DNA of 64,000 nucleotides from Hymenopus coronatus (Eukaryota > Arthropoda > Insecta > Mantodea > Hymenopodidae). The DNA lies in NCBI GenBank assembly GCA_030762935.1, contig CM060896.1:7967501-8031500 (forward strand), in the 5' to 3' direction. Position 1 is the first letter of the stretch, and every line of letters starts with the position of its first letter. Positions 46,164-56,999 of this stretch are shown here, one piece after another. Position numbers and translations under genes: made by a program. Under the pieces are notes generated by a model, which was not told the origin of the DNA, did not search any database, and was given only the letters and a program-made list of their open reading frames with translations.

Positions 46164-46315
46164 GAAGAAGGCAGTTGTGACTCTATACATAATTTTCAGA
46201 GTCTTGATTTGTCTCAAGGTTATAAAGACATTGGAGAATGGAAATTGAAAGACAAATTTGGTCCGGGATCGAAGATTGTCATTAAAGGCAAAGCAGAAGG
46301 TGGATTAAAACTTGG
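46164..46315 (+). CDS. Internal exon A of a galectin-like gene (partial)
   Basis: The acceptor is CCACCTTTTGCAG|G (AG at 46,162-46,163) and the donor is GG|GTATGT (GT at 46,316). The 152-nt exon reads EEGSCDSIHNFQ..., then LKDKFGPGSKIVIKGKAEG and ends inside a Gly codon (GG), phase 2. The pattern 'G..I.I.G' followed by 'NFEL' from the next exon matches the start of a galectin-type carbohydrate-recognition domain. Such lectins bind beta-galactosides and often act extracellularly in innate immunity. The first codons could begin in another phase, as the upstream exon is not visible. The trinucleotide array ends about 36 bp upstream. The family call is by eye only; a lectin-like fold without sugar binding is possible. 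Confidence 0.6.
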
Positions 46316-47149
46316 GTATGTATTTTCTACAGTACTTACTGAAAAATAATATACTGGTTTTATTTTCATGTTTTTCTTCTATTTTTTGCTTTATGTAAGT
46401 GATTTCTCTGTGTCCAAGTATAAATAAGGGATTTTACTTCAAAATATTAAAGGGAACACTTCAGGTCAAGTTTGCTTCTGCTTTAGGTTTATGGCAGGTT
46501 GAATATGTTAAATTCCAGAAATATCCCAGAATCTATTTGTCGGATGAATTTTCTCAGAATGGGTAGTCAGCTTTTAACCTCACTGATGTACTTTACAAAA
46601 TATTTTATTTGTTTTGGAGGTTAGGATGTTTCAATTGATGAATCCTAAAGGCATGAGTAACTAGTTATCTTTAAAACACAAAAATTGAATTTTTACTAAC
46701 ATTAATACTTTCTGAGAAATTATATTGTTTATACCAAAAAAGTAATTCACAGTAAAAGTTAACAAACCATATTGTTGTGATATATTCACACATGTTATTT
46801 CACCAAATATAGCTGTCCAGGAATGTTTTTAAGCAAAGCAACAGGTGCTTAGTTGCGACATACTGAAACAACATTCAAATGGTTTCTTACAAGTAACAGG
46901 CTCTTACAAGAAATATAAAAGAAATGCACTATTCTTATAAAAATGTATTTTTCTCTCTATTTCCTGTTATTCGACACAAACATTTATACAAATATTTGAT
47001 TATAGGCACAGAAGGAGTTGAGGAATTTGATATTTCATTGTCAAATCTTTAAAAGTAAGTTATTATTCAGGGTGGCGTGCTAAGTATGTAGCAATTTCGG
47101 CTGAGAAATAGAACTACTAAATAAAAGTGAAACTACTTTATTTGTGAAA

Positions 47150-47830
47150 AGTGAAGCAATATACATTTGCATTTATGGATATTACACTTATATCAACTCA
47201 GTGACCCCCAGGTGCATTTGTGCATTCTTGAATATGGCACAGAAATGCCTCCACGGCACGTCATGCCATCTCCCGTGGAATTGCATTGATTTCCTGGCCA
47301 ATGTTATCTTTCAACTTCTTATGGTTTGCAAACAGTGTGAGAATACTTTTTCTTTCAATTATCCACACAGAAATTATTCTGGAACAGTTAAATCTGGGGA
47401 TTGGGACAGCCAAGGTAAATCTCTTAATTGGGGAACACACATTAGAGAAAAACCATGCTTTGAAGTGTAGTATGTGACATAGTACCATGCTATGGAGTTC
47501 TGGCATGACAACATGGCAGTCAAGATTTACAGTTAGTGTGTGACCAGCACAATCCTCGGAAAATTATGACCAACAATCTCACACAATCCAATTGCACACC
47601 ATACCACAACATCCTTGCAATTTGCTTTTGTTGTTCTCAAATTCTCTGACGAAGAAGCTTGCTTCATCTGACTTGAACAGTTGGTTAAGCAGCCATCTGT
47701 TGATACAGGTGGAGCTGCGTAACAATGAAGGCTTCTACAATTGCAGTCCTTGTCTGTATGAGCCAACAATCCATGGTGCACCAATTGCCAACATTGTAGC
47801 CTTATAATCATATCTGATTTTTGTGCAAGC
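47150..47830 (-). pseudogene. Decayed mariner-like (IS630/Tc1-mariner) transposase
   Basis: Read on the minus strand in shifting frames, this stretch shows VVVWCAIGLCEIVGHNF, then SQSPDLTVPE followed by an interrupted LKEKVF, and LKDNIGQEINAIPREM. In mariner-like transposases the corresponding order is VWCA.., the PRSPDL(S/T)P.D box, the LKxKVY region and LK..I..EI..IP. Several stops and frameshifts separate the pieces. The N-terminal DNA-binding part and terminal repeats were not found. It is a relic in the intron, transcribed antisense to the host gene. Confidence 0.5.
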
Positions 47831-48615
47831 ACATTTCACGTTGAACAGGAAAACAAAATTGGTACATACATTATGTGCCATTCTGTATTATGACTCAGAA
47901 AGCACATGCATTAATATGTCATCAAAAGAACTGTGAATAAGCACTAAACTCATATAAAGATTTAGAATAATTAAAAAAACAACAAATATTATCTCATAAA
48001 TGGTTAACACACAAAACAAGTTTTTTACATAAATCATGTTCTTTTTAAGGACCTACATTTTTCATATACCTTAATTTCTATATCTCTTTCAGTTTACCAC
48101 TTAAAATTACACAAACATGTTTAAAATGAAAAGGACTAGGCTACTCAGAGATATTGAAAATACATATTTTATTATTGATTAAAAATATCTAAAACTTCTG
48201 GTGTTTATGTTAAACACCTAGCTTAGTTTTTGAGAAAGGAAGCAAACTATGTAGCAATAATTTGTTTTTGAAATTGAGTTTCATAAAAATCTACATATTG
48301 CATTAATGCTAAACTTACATATTTAAAAAACTATGGCTGTTTAAATGCATATAGTCACATTTGGGTTGGAGAAACATAAAGACCAGCAAATTAGGTTATG
48401 ACATAACTAGTTCTGGTAATGGAATGCGCCTACCTCAAATACTCCCCAACAGTTATCAATAAACAAAAAACCAGCACTCAGAAATCATATGATAACTTTA
48501 AGTATACAAAATTATTGTTTAAAATAGTTACCATATAAATTAGGCAGCACACAATAAGAAACATGAAGTTATCTCGATCCACACTACCAACTCTCATCAA
48601 CACAATTAGCTACAA

Positions 48616-48669
48616 CCTCTCTCTCTCCCTCTCCCCATCTCCCTCCCCCCTCTCTCTCCTCTCTCTCTA
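48616..48669. repeat. CT-rich polypyrimidine tract
   Basis: About 54 bases of almost pure C/T, ending CTCTCTCTAG. The tract plus terminal AG looks like a strong splice acceptor, but the following sequence gives no exon that I can support. Confidence 0.8.
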
Positions 48670-49976
48670 GACTCCTGGTTTCTGAAGGAGGCGCACATTG
48701 CTTTGGCCTATTGTTTTGAACGTTACAAGCTTCAGAAGCACATTAATTAATGAATAAATTTGTGGTAAAAAAATTATAAGAATATGATCAAGATGAAACA
48801 TTTGCAGAGCCTCTTTTCTAGAATAATTAGGATACAATAAGAGCAATTTGTATGTGTTTTACTTCAGGCATCCAGTTCAATAGCAGAATTATCATAAGTA
48901 ATATAGCAAGAACTCCAACTTTTATCCATAAATTCACAAGCAACTTTTTGTAGCTCAAGTTGTATTTAGTAAGACTATTTCATGAATAAAAAAACACAAT
49001 GAATAGTCTATATTAACACCAAGAATAATATTCCAAAAATCCTATTTGTCTTGACTTATATTTGCACCAAAATCACTGTAACTTGATGTCCATATCATAA
49101 ATTTCAGATCTCTTTGTATTGCTACATTCTATTACTGTGACGTAAAACAAACAAAAGTGTTAAAGAAAGGAGACTTAGTAAAGCCAATTGGAATAACAAT
49201 ATTTTTATATAGTGCATGATTGCAAAACATTTTGGAACTTCAATGATTATGTATGGGTATATTACTGATACTATTATTATGAGACGAACATTAGTTCAGA
49301 GAGAAAACAAATGGATGTGGGTGCGATAAATTTAGAAAAACAATTGTATGTTCATGGGTGTGAAAAAAAAAAGAAGATTCAAATGCAGAGATAATGAGTT
49401 CTAATTGGTTGGAATTTTATGTGCCAATGTACTGGATTGGCCACTTCCTACGATCTTGTGTCATGAATGAAATGGTCACCATTTGTATCTTTTCTGACAA
49501 GCAATTGTTAATTCTAAATGCAAACTTGCAAATTACTTCTTTTTAGTAGAGTTGAGTGACCAACCCTTAGCTCAGGTTCCAAATGAAGTAAGACAACTGA
49601 GAGCCACTCTTCAACTGCCGGCCAACTTTTCTAACAACTTCCTTTTCCAGTAAGAATGTGATTTTTACTTCTCCTGCTAGATGTTCATAGAACATCATAG
49701 TTGATCATAGGCGATATTAGCTCTGCTCTTTTATAATTTACTTGACACTATCTTTGTTCTATTGATCACTCTACTTTTAGACTGACATGTTAGATTTTGT
49801 CAGGAATGGTTTTAGTTTTCCTATTACACTGTTTTTACTTACTCTATACACTACGTGTATAGTTTGTATAGAGAAGGTATTGTATTGCACCCAAAAATTT
49901 GATACCGAAATTTCACCGGGATACATGTTTTGAGACTACCTGAATCAAAAAAAAAGCATTTTTAGAAAAATGTCCA

Positions 49977-50045
49977 TGTGTGTGTGTGTGTGTGTGTGTG
50001 TGCGTGGGCGGGCGTGCGTGCGTGCGCGCGTGCGCGTGCGTGTGC
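49977..50045. repeat. (TG)n / (CG)-rich alternating purine-pyrimidine tract
   Basis: A run of TG repeats passes into GCGTGCGTGCGCGCGTGCGCG. Strictly alternating purine-pyrimidine sequence of this kind can adopt Z-DNA; that is an inference from composition. Confidence 0.85.
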
Positions 50046-50401
50046 AGCATAGCTCAAAAACGAAAAAATTGTTAAAGCCTAAACTTGGTATTTAAGTTTA
50101 GTATCTTCCAAGGATGCGAACCAAAGATTTTCAAAAAAATCCCCCCAACCCAAACTAGCCTTTACATGGGAAAACTTTCGAAAATTTTGATTTTCTTAAA
50201 AATGGCTCTAACGATTTTGATTAAAATATCGTATATTATAGATATTTATCTTGCAAATAAAATGTATATCTTGAATTTTCTGGGAATAGCTTCTGAAGAC
50301 TATTTTATTCTGGATGAATTTTATTGAAATGTGCATAACTGTTAAAATGTAAGAGATGAACAAAAACTTACTTCACAGAAAATGTAGAGTACATTAAAAC
50401 A

Positions 50402-50645
50402 CACACAGGTCGCACCATGGCCGAGTGGTTAGACCACTCGCCTATCACCTAAACGGCCCGAGTTCGATCCCAAACGACCGCATGTGAGATTTGTGGTGGA
50501 CAAAGTGCAGTGGGGCGGGTTTTCTCTGGGTTCCCCCACCATCGCATTCCACCAGTGCTCCATCTTCATTCATGTATCATCAGTGTCACTGCCTGCAGTG
50601 CCATAAGTGGTTAAAGTGGGCGTTAAACACTACCAAAAAAAAAAA
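50402..50645 (+). mobile_element. tRNA-derived SINE with A tail
   Basis: The head contains a tRNA-like promoter: box A-like TGGCCGAGTGG (near 50,420) and box B-like GAGTTCGATCC (near 50,459). This is the pattern of Ser/Leu-type tRNAs read by RNA polymerase III. The body follows, including GGGCGGGTTTTCTCTGGGTTCCCCCACC, which resembles (from memory) a conserved central domain shared by several invertebrate SINE families. The 3' end is an A run (50,634-50,645). ATTAAAACA at 50,393-50,401 and at 50,645-50,653 is a candidate target-site duplication. It is in the intron, in the sense orientation. Confidence 0.75.
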
Positions 50646-51116
50646 TTAAAACATATAATTTATGTCATATACATTTCTTTCGTGGAGTTGATTGTTTTTA
50701 AGATATTCCTGGCTTTTTGTTTCAGCTTTAAAAAACTTATACTTTTCTCATACAGGAATATGTCAACTCCTGTTCACACAAACAAAGGAATTTCAGTCAC
50801 ATAACAACCAGCTTTTGACTATTACTTTAACCTACTCCCTTATTTCCCTTCTACTTACAAGAAAGCAAGTAATAAGACTATTTCTGCTTTTTTTCTCGAT
50901 TAGCATGAAGTAAATAGAAGCATAAGCTTTCAAATAATAAATTGTTGCAGAGGTGTAGAGTAATTCATGTGAATGGAACACATGAGATTTTTTATCACTA
51001 GTTATAAATATTTTGATTGACATTATTTTTACAATGCTTTTATTGATAGGCATTTTCCTTGACTGTTTTATTTTTAAGGGTGGTAATAACCTAGCAGTTG
51101 AGTGTCCTTAAACCTC

Positions 51117-51118
<2 letters not shown>

Positions 51119-51171
<53 letters not shown>
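51119..51171. repeat. (TCA)n microsatellite
   Basis: About 17 uninterrupted ATC/TCA triplets. It is another triplet repeat but independent in unit from the ACC/ACT array. Confidence 0.95.
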
Positions 51172-51172
<1 letters not shown>

Positions 51173-51944
51173 AGTAAGATTGCTTTAAAAGGGAATATTA
51201 GAATAACAGCTTTGAAATAGAAAAACCTAGCAAAATATACTCTGTTGCATACCGTGCCTGTCTCTCAAGAGATTAAACACAGCATGAAAGTGGAGAGAAG
51301 TTTCACATTGCTGACATCAGCTGAAACAAAACTGATCACTCTTAACCCAGTTCGAACAACTGTTGAGAGGAATTTTGACTCTGATGTAACCTAAGTAGAA
51401 AATCCTACACATAAAGAGAGATAAAGTGCTATTTCTCTGACCACAGCTGAAGTCAATATCACTATCAGTAATAATATGCAAGATACAAGTTTAAAGAGTT
51501 AGGCAAATATTTTGTGGCACAAAACTGGCATTAAGTAAATAAAAATAAGGTTTGGTAAGGATGGTGTTTAGATGAGTGAATGTAGTAAATCCTGTAAATT
51601 TAACACATTTAGCAATTCCCATTTCTCTCTGTTTCCCTTTCTAACAATGAGGGCAGGTGAGCTATTAGGGAACATATATACTAATTTAATACAGAGAACC
51701 TTGGGCCAGTTACACACTGTTATGGATTTCAGACCACAAGAGCCTCCAGGACAGTGCATTTCTTACAGAGTAAGTTTTCAGTTCAGTGGACAGTCAAGGT
51801 GGCCATTACCAGCGAGCTCCCAAGATATTAGCAGCATTGTATTTCTCCTTGTTGGCTCATGTCAAATCAGTCTGTACACACCTTGTTCAACAACCTGTAT
51901 AAATCTGCTTATCTTTTGCAAAAATATTCATGAGCATAGAGTGT

Positions 51945-52800
51945 GGTGAGAAGGAGAGAGCAGTGAGAGAGTGGGACAGCAGGAAGAGAGAGGGAGTGTG
52001 GGTGGTGAGAGGGAGAGTAGGGAGAGAGAGGGAGTGTGGGGAGAGAGGGAGTGTGCGGAGTGAGAGGGAATGTGGGGAGAGAGAGGGAGTGATGGGATAG
52101 TGAGGGAGAGAGGGACGTTGGAGAGAGAGGGGGAGAGTGGGGAGAGTGAGGGAGAGAGAGTGTGGGGAGAGAGGGAGTGTGGGGAGAGAGGGAGTGTGGG
52201 GAGAGAGAGGGAGAGTGGGGGATGAGAGGGAGTGTGGGAAGAGAGAGAGGGAGTGTGGGGAGATTGAGGGAGAGAGAGGGAGTGTGGAGAGAGAGGGAGA
52301 GTGGGGAGAGAGAGAGAGGTAGAGTGGGGGGAGAGAGGGAGTGTGGGGAGCGAGAGGGAGTGTGGGAGAGAGAGGGAGAGTGGGGAGAGAGAGGGAGAGT
52401 GGGGAGAGAGAGGGATAAAGAGGGATGGTGGCAAGAGGGAGGGAGTGTGGGGAGGGAGAGCAAGAGGGTGAGACAAACAAATGGGGAAGAGAGAAAGAGG
52501 GGGCCAGAGAGGGGGAGAGAGGCAGAGAGATAAATAGAGAGGGGGAGATAGATAGAAAGAGAGAAATAGAGAGAGGGAGGGAGAGGGAGAGAGATGGAGG
52601 AAGAGAGAGGCATCGAGAAATAGAGAGATGGAGACAGGGAGGGGGAGAGGGAGGAAGAGGGTGAGAGAGAGGGAGGGAGTGGGAGAGTGAGAGAAGGAGA
52701 AGCTGAGTGAGTAAGAGAGTGAGTGAGAGAGTGAATAAGTGAGAGACTGAATGAGTAAAGAGAGTGTGTGAGAGAGTGAGTGAGAGAGTGGGCGAGAGAG
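51945..52800. repeat. GA-rich polypurine minisatellite
   Basis: Around 850 bp of nearly pure G/A on the plus strand, with a loose unit like GGGGAGAGAGGGAGTGTG, changing to GAGAGAGAAATAGAG and then GAGTGAGTGAGAGAGTG. Both strands show spurious Ser/Leu/Pro-rich or Glu/Arg/Gly-rich open frames. The tract lies about 100 bp upstream of the exon B acceptor. Long polypurine sequence can form triplex DNA. Confidence 0.95.
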
Positions 52801-52907
52801 ACTAGATTATTTACATAAACTTGTTGCTTGTCTTCTGTTTTAGTAATGACCTGAAAATATTTGAAGTTTTATTTTAACAGATTGAAAGAATTTTCTTTTG
52901 TCTGTAG

Positions 52908-53106
52908 TGTAAACTTTGAACTGGATTATGCAACATCATTCAATGCTGGACTTATAATTTGGAATGACTGGGGCTTGGGAAATTACTTTGAGATCCATTC
53001 GACTAAAGACGGCACCAGAGGTCCGAGGATGAAAATTAAACCTCTACCAATAAAAGAGTGGGGAGACTTTGTAGTTGGAATTCAATGCTTGGAGAAGATA
53101 TTCCAG
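52908..53106 (+). CDS. Internal exon B of the galectin-like gene (partial)
   Basis: The acceptor is TTTTGTCTGTAG|TG (AG at 52,906-52,907) and the donor is TTCCAG|GTGAGT. The first base completes the Gly codon left open by exon A (GG|T), and the frame then reads VNFELDYATSFNAGLIIWND... and ends at KIFQ in phase 0. The order 'vNf.L', a beta-strand with LIIW, 'NYFEI', a middle segment, then 'FVVGIQC...IFQV' follows the strand order of a galectin domain. The usual sugar-binding residues (H-x-N-P-R and W-x-x-E-x-R) are not present in recognisable form: the positions read IIWNDWG and RGPRMKIKP. It may therefore be a divergent or non-binding galectin-like domain. At least one more exon must lie beyond, past the 62-bp satellite. 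Confidence 0.6.
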
Positions 53107-53693
53107 GTGAGTTCTAGGAAAAACAAGAATAAACAGGATATGTTTAATGGCTCAAAGTAATGATTTCAAAAGCCTATGTGTATTTTACAAAAGATTTGTA
53201 ATTTCATGACTGACTGTAACTGCTTAACCTTAGCAGAAGCATGTGCTCTCATAAAATATTTTCAATGCCACATTTGTCAGGCTTCCGCTATGCTTAATAA
53301 ATATTATGTGAAACATCCACATTACTTTTCCTAGCAAATTAATGTCATTAAACATGTAGCAGCTAGAGTTTTCTTTTCTAGTCTCAAAAAATTTGCATAT
53401 TTATATAAAGATTTTTGTTTTAACAAGGTTGAAAAAATTTTTTGTTTGGAAAATACTGGTATTTGATGTATAAGCAGTGAGTAAACAAGACAAGGTTGAG
53501 GTGATAGCGACATTGAGTTCCTAAAGACTGGTTCAGACATTTCATCGGGAAGGTCCAGGTTCACTCCCTGTTGACCCTGCGTTTCCATGTGCCACTTAGA
53601 CAAATGCTGGGTTGCTGTATATATACCCTGTTCCTTTCCAATTGTTTCCTCATTTCATTTCACTTCTTAATCATTTAGCTCTGAGTGAAACTC
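53107..53693 (+). other. Start of the next intron, unique sequence
   Basis: GTGAGT donor followed by about 590 bp of AT-rich, non-repetitive sequence. No exon, RNA gene or recognisable element was seen before the 62-bp satellite begins. Confidence 0.6.
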
Positions 53694-56600
53694 TCTTCCG
53701 TGGCATACTAGAGGCCTCCAGCTCTGTATAGCCTCTGTGGTGCGCACTGTTAGGGACTTCCAAGCCATAGTACAGGCCTCCAGCTCTGTATATCTTCTGT
53801 GGTGCTCAGTGTTAGGGACTTCCGTGTCATATTAGAGGTCTCCAGCTCTGTATAGCCTCTGTGGTGATGACTGTTAGGGACTTCCTTGCCATAGTAGAGG
53901 CCTCCAGCTCTGTATAGCCTCTATGGTGCTCACTGATAGGGACTTCCATGCCATAGTAAAGGCCTCCAGCTCTGTACAGCCTCTGTGGTGCGCAGTGTAA
54001 CGGACTTCCATGCCATTGTATGCGCCTCCAGCTCTGTACAGCATCTGTGCAGCGCAGTGTTAGGGACTTCCGTGCCATAGTAGAGGCCTTCAGCTCTGTA
54101 CAGCCTCTGTGGTGCTCAGTGTTAGGGACTTCCGTGCCATATGAAGGTCTCCAGCTTTGTACAGCCTTTGTGATGCTCAGTGTTTGGGACTTACGTACCA
54201 TAGTAGAGGCCTTCAGCTCTGTACAGCGTCTGTGGAGCTCACAGTTAGGGACTTCCGTGCCATAGTAGAGGCCTCCAGCTCTGTATACCCTGTGAGCTGC
54301 GCACTGTTAGGGACTTCCGTGCCATAGCAGAGGCCTCCAGCTCTGTATAGCCTCTGTGGTGCGCAGTATTAGGGACTTCTGTGCCATAAAAGAGACACCC
54401 AGCTCTGTATAGCCTCTGTGGTGCTCAATGTTATGGACTTCCGTGCCATAGTAGAGGCCTCCACCTCTGTACAGCCCTTATGCTGCTCACTGTTAGGGAC
54501 TTCCGTGCCATAGTAGAGGCCTCCAGCATTGTATTGCCACTGTGGTGTGCAGTGTTAGGGACTTCCGTGCTATAGTAGATGCCTCCAGATCTGTATAGCC
54601 TCTGTGGTGCGCAGTGTTAGGGACTTCCTTGCCATAGTAGAGGTCTCCAGCTCTGTACAGCCTCTGTGGTGCGCACTGTTAGGGACTTCCGTGCCATAGT
54701 AGAGGCCTACAGCTCTGTACAGCCTCTGTGGTGCGCAGTGTTAGGGACTTCCGTGCCGTAGTAGATGCCTCCAGCTCTGTAAAGCCTCTCTGGTGCGCAG
54801 TGTTAGGGACTTCCGTGCCATAGTAGAGGCCATCAGCTCTGTACAGCCTCTGTGTTGCGCAGTGTTAGGGACTTCCGTGCCATAGTAGAGGCCTCCAGCT
54901 CTGTACAGCTTCTTGGTGCGCTGTGTTAGGAACTGCCGTGCCAAAGTAGAGACCTCCAGCTCTCTACAGCCTCTGTGGTGCGATGTGTTAGGGACTTCCG
55001 TGCCATAGTAGAGGCCTCTCGCTTTGTACAACCTCATGCTGCGCAGTGTTAGGGACTTACTCCCATAGTAGAGGACTCCAGCTCTGTAAAGCCTCTGTGG
55101 TGCGTAGTGTTAGGGACTTCCGTGCCATAGTAGAGGCCTCCAGCTCTGTATAGCTTCTGTGGTGCGCAGTGTTAGGGACTTCATTGCCATAGTAGAGGTC
55201 TCCAGCTCTGTATAGCCACTGTGGTGCGCACTGTTAGGGACTTCCGTTCCGTAGTAGAGGCCTCCAGCTCTGTACAGCCTCCGTGGTGCGCATTGTTAGG
55301 GACTTCCGTGCCATAGTAGAGGCCTCCAGCTCTATATTGCCTCCGTGATACGCAGTGTTAGGGACTTCCGTGCCATAGTAGAGGCCTCCAGCTCTGTACA
55401 GCCTCTGTGGTGCGCAGCGTTAGGGACTTCCGTGCCATAGTAGAGGCCTCCAGCTCTTTACAGCCTCTGTGGTGTGCAATATATGGGCTTCCGTGCCATA
55501 GTAGAGGCCTCCAGCTCTGTACAGCTTCTTGGTGCGCTGTGTTAGGAACTGCCGTGCCAAAGTAGAGACCTCCAGCTCTCTACAGCCTCTGTGGTGCGAT
55601 GTGTTAGGGACTTCCGTGCCATAGTAGAGGCCTCTCGCTTTGTACAACCTCATGGTGCGCAGTGTTAGGGACTTACTCCCATAGTAGAGGACTCCAGCTC
55701 TGTAAAGCCTCTGTGGTGCGTAGTGTTAGAGACTTCCGTGTCATAGTAGAGGCATCCAGCTCTGTATAGCCTCTGTGGTGCGCAGTATTAGCGACTTCCG
55801 TGCCATAGTATAGGCCTCCGGCTCTGTATAGCCTCTGTGGTGCGCACTGTTAGGGACTTCCGTGCCATAGTAGAGTCCAACAGCTCTGTATAGCCTCTGT
55901 GGTGCGAAGTGTTATGGACTTTCGTGCCATAGTAAAGGCCTCCAGCTCTGTTTAGACTCCGTGTTGCGGAGTGTTAGGGACTTCCGTGTCAGAGTAGAGG
56001 CCTCCAGCTCTGTACAGCCTCTGTGGTATGCAGTGTTACGGACCTCCGTGCCATAGTAGAGGCCTCCAGCTCTGTATAGCCTCTGCGATGTGCAGTTTTA
56101 GGGACTTCCGTGCCCTAGTAGAGGCCTCCAGCTCTGTATAGTCTCTGTGGTGCTCACTGTTAGGGGCTTCCGTGCCATTGTACAGGCCTCCAGCTTTGTA
56201 CAGCCTCTGAGGTGCGCAGTGTTAGGGACTTCCGTGCCATAGTAGAGGCCTCCAGCTTTCTATAGCCTCTGTGGTGCGCAGTGTTAGGTACTTCCATGCC
56301 ATAGTAGAGGCCTCTAGCTCTGTATAGCTATTGTGGTGCTCACTGTTAGGGGCTTCCGTGCCATAGTATATACTGCCGGCTCTGTATAGCCTCTGTGGTG
56401 CGCAGTGTTAGGGACTTCCGTGCCATAGTAGAGGCCTCCAGCTCTGTATAGCTTCTGTGGTGCGCAGTGTTAGGGACTTCATTGCCATAGTAGAGGTCTC
56501 CAGCTCTGTATAGCCACTGTGGTGCGCACTGTTAGGGACTTCCGTTCCGTAGTAGAGGCCTCCAGCTCTGTACAGCCTCCGTGGTGCGCATTGTTAGGGA

Positions 56601-56999
56601 CTTCCGTGCCATAGTAGAGGCCTCCAGCTCTATATTGCCTCCGTGATACGCAGTGTTAGGGACTTCCGTGCCATAGTAGAGGCCTCCAGCTCTGTACAGC
56701 CTCTGTGGTGCGCAGCGTTAGGGACTTCCGTGCCATAGTAGAGGCCTCCAGCTCTTTACAGCCTCTGTGGTGTGCAATATATGGGCTTCCGTGCCATAAT
56801 AGAGGCCTCCAGCTCTGTACAGCTTCTGTGGTGCGCTGTGTTAGGAACTGCCGTGCCATACTAGAGGCCTCCAGCTCTGTACAGCCTCTGTGGTGCGCAG
56901 TGTTAGGGACTTCTGTGCCATAGTAGAGGCCTTTCGGTCTGTACAGCCTCTGTGTTGTGCAGTGTATGGGACTTTCGTGCCATAATAGAGGCCTCACCT

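Larger units (their letters stand above)
46316..52907 (+). other. Intron between exon A and exon B (6.6 kb)
   Basis: GTATGT...TCTGTAG borders. It is AT-rich and mostly non-repetitive, with the inserts listed separately: a mariner-like relic (about 47,150-47,830), a CT tract (48,616-48,669), a TG/CG tract (49,977-50,045), a SINE (about 50,402-50,645), (TCA)n (51,119-51,171) and a GA array (51,945-52,800). In 46,400-47,140, 47,840-48,610, 48,670-49,970, 50,050-50,390, 50,660-51,110 and 51,180-51,940 I see no convincing exon or RNA gene. Confidence 0.65.

Noticed and set aside
48616..48720. A splice acceptor and exon after the CT tract ending in TAG
   Set aside because: The polypyrimidine-AG looks good, but no open frame compatible with the phase-2 exon A follows, and exon A already joins exon B in frame.
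50409..50482. A functional tRNA-Ser/Leu gene
   Set aside because: Box A and box B are present, but the sequence continues into a SINE body with an A tail and the cloverleaf arms are imperfect. It is better explained as a SINE head.
51887..52664. Ser/Leu/Pro-rich minus-strand and Glu/Arg/Gly-rich plus-strand frames in the GA array
   Set aside because: They are translations of a polypurine minisatellite with all frames open, and no supporting gene structure is present.
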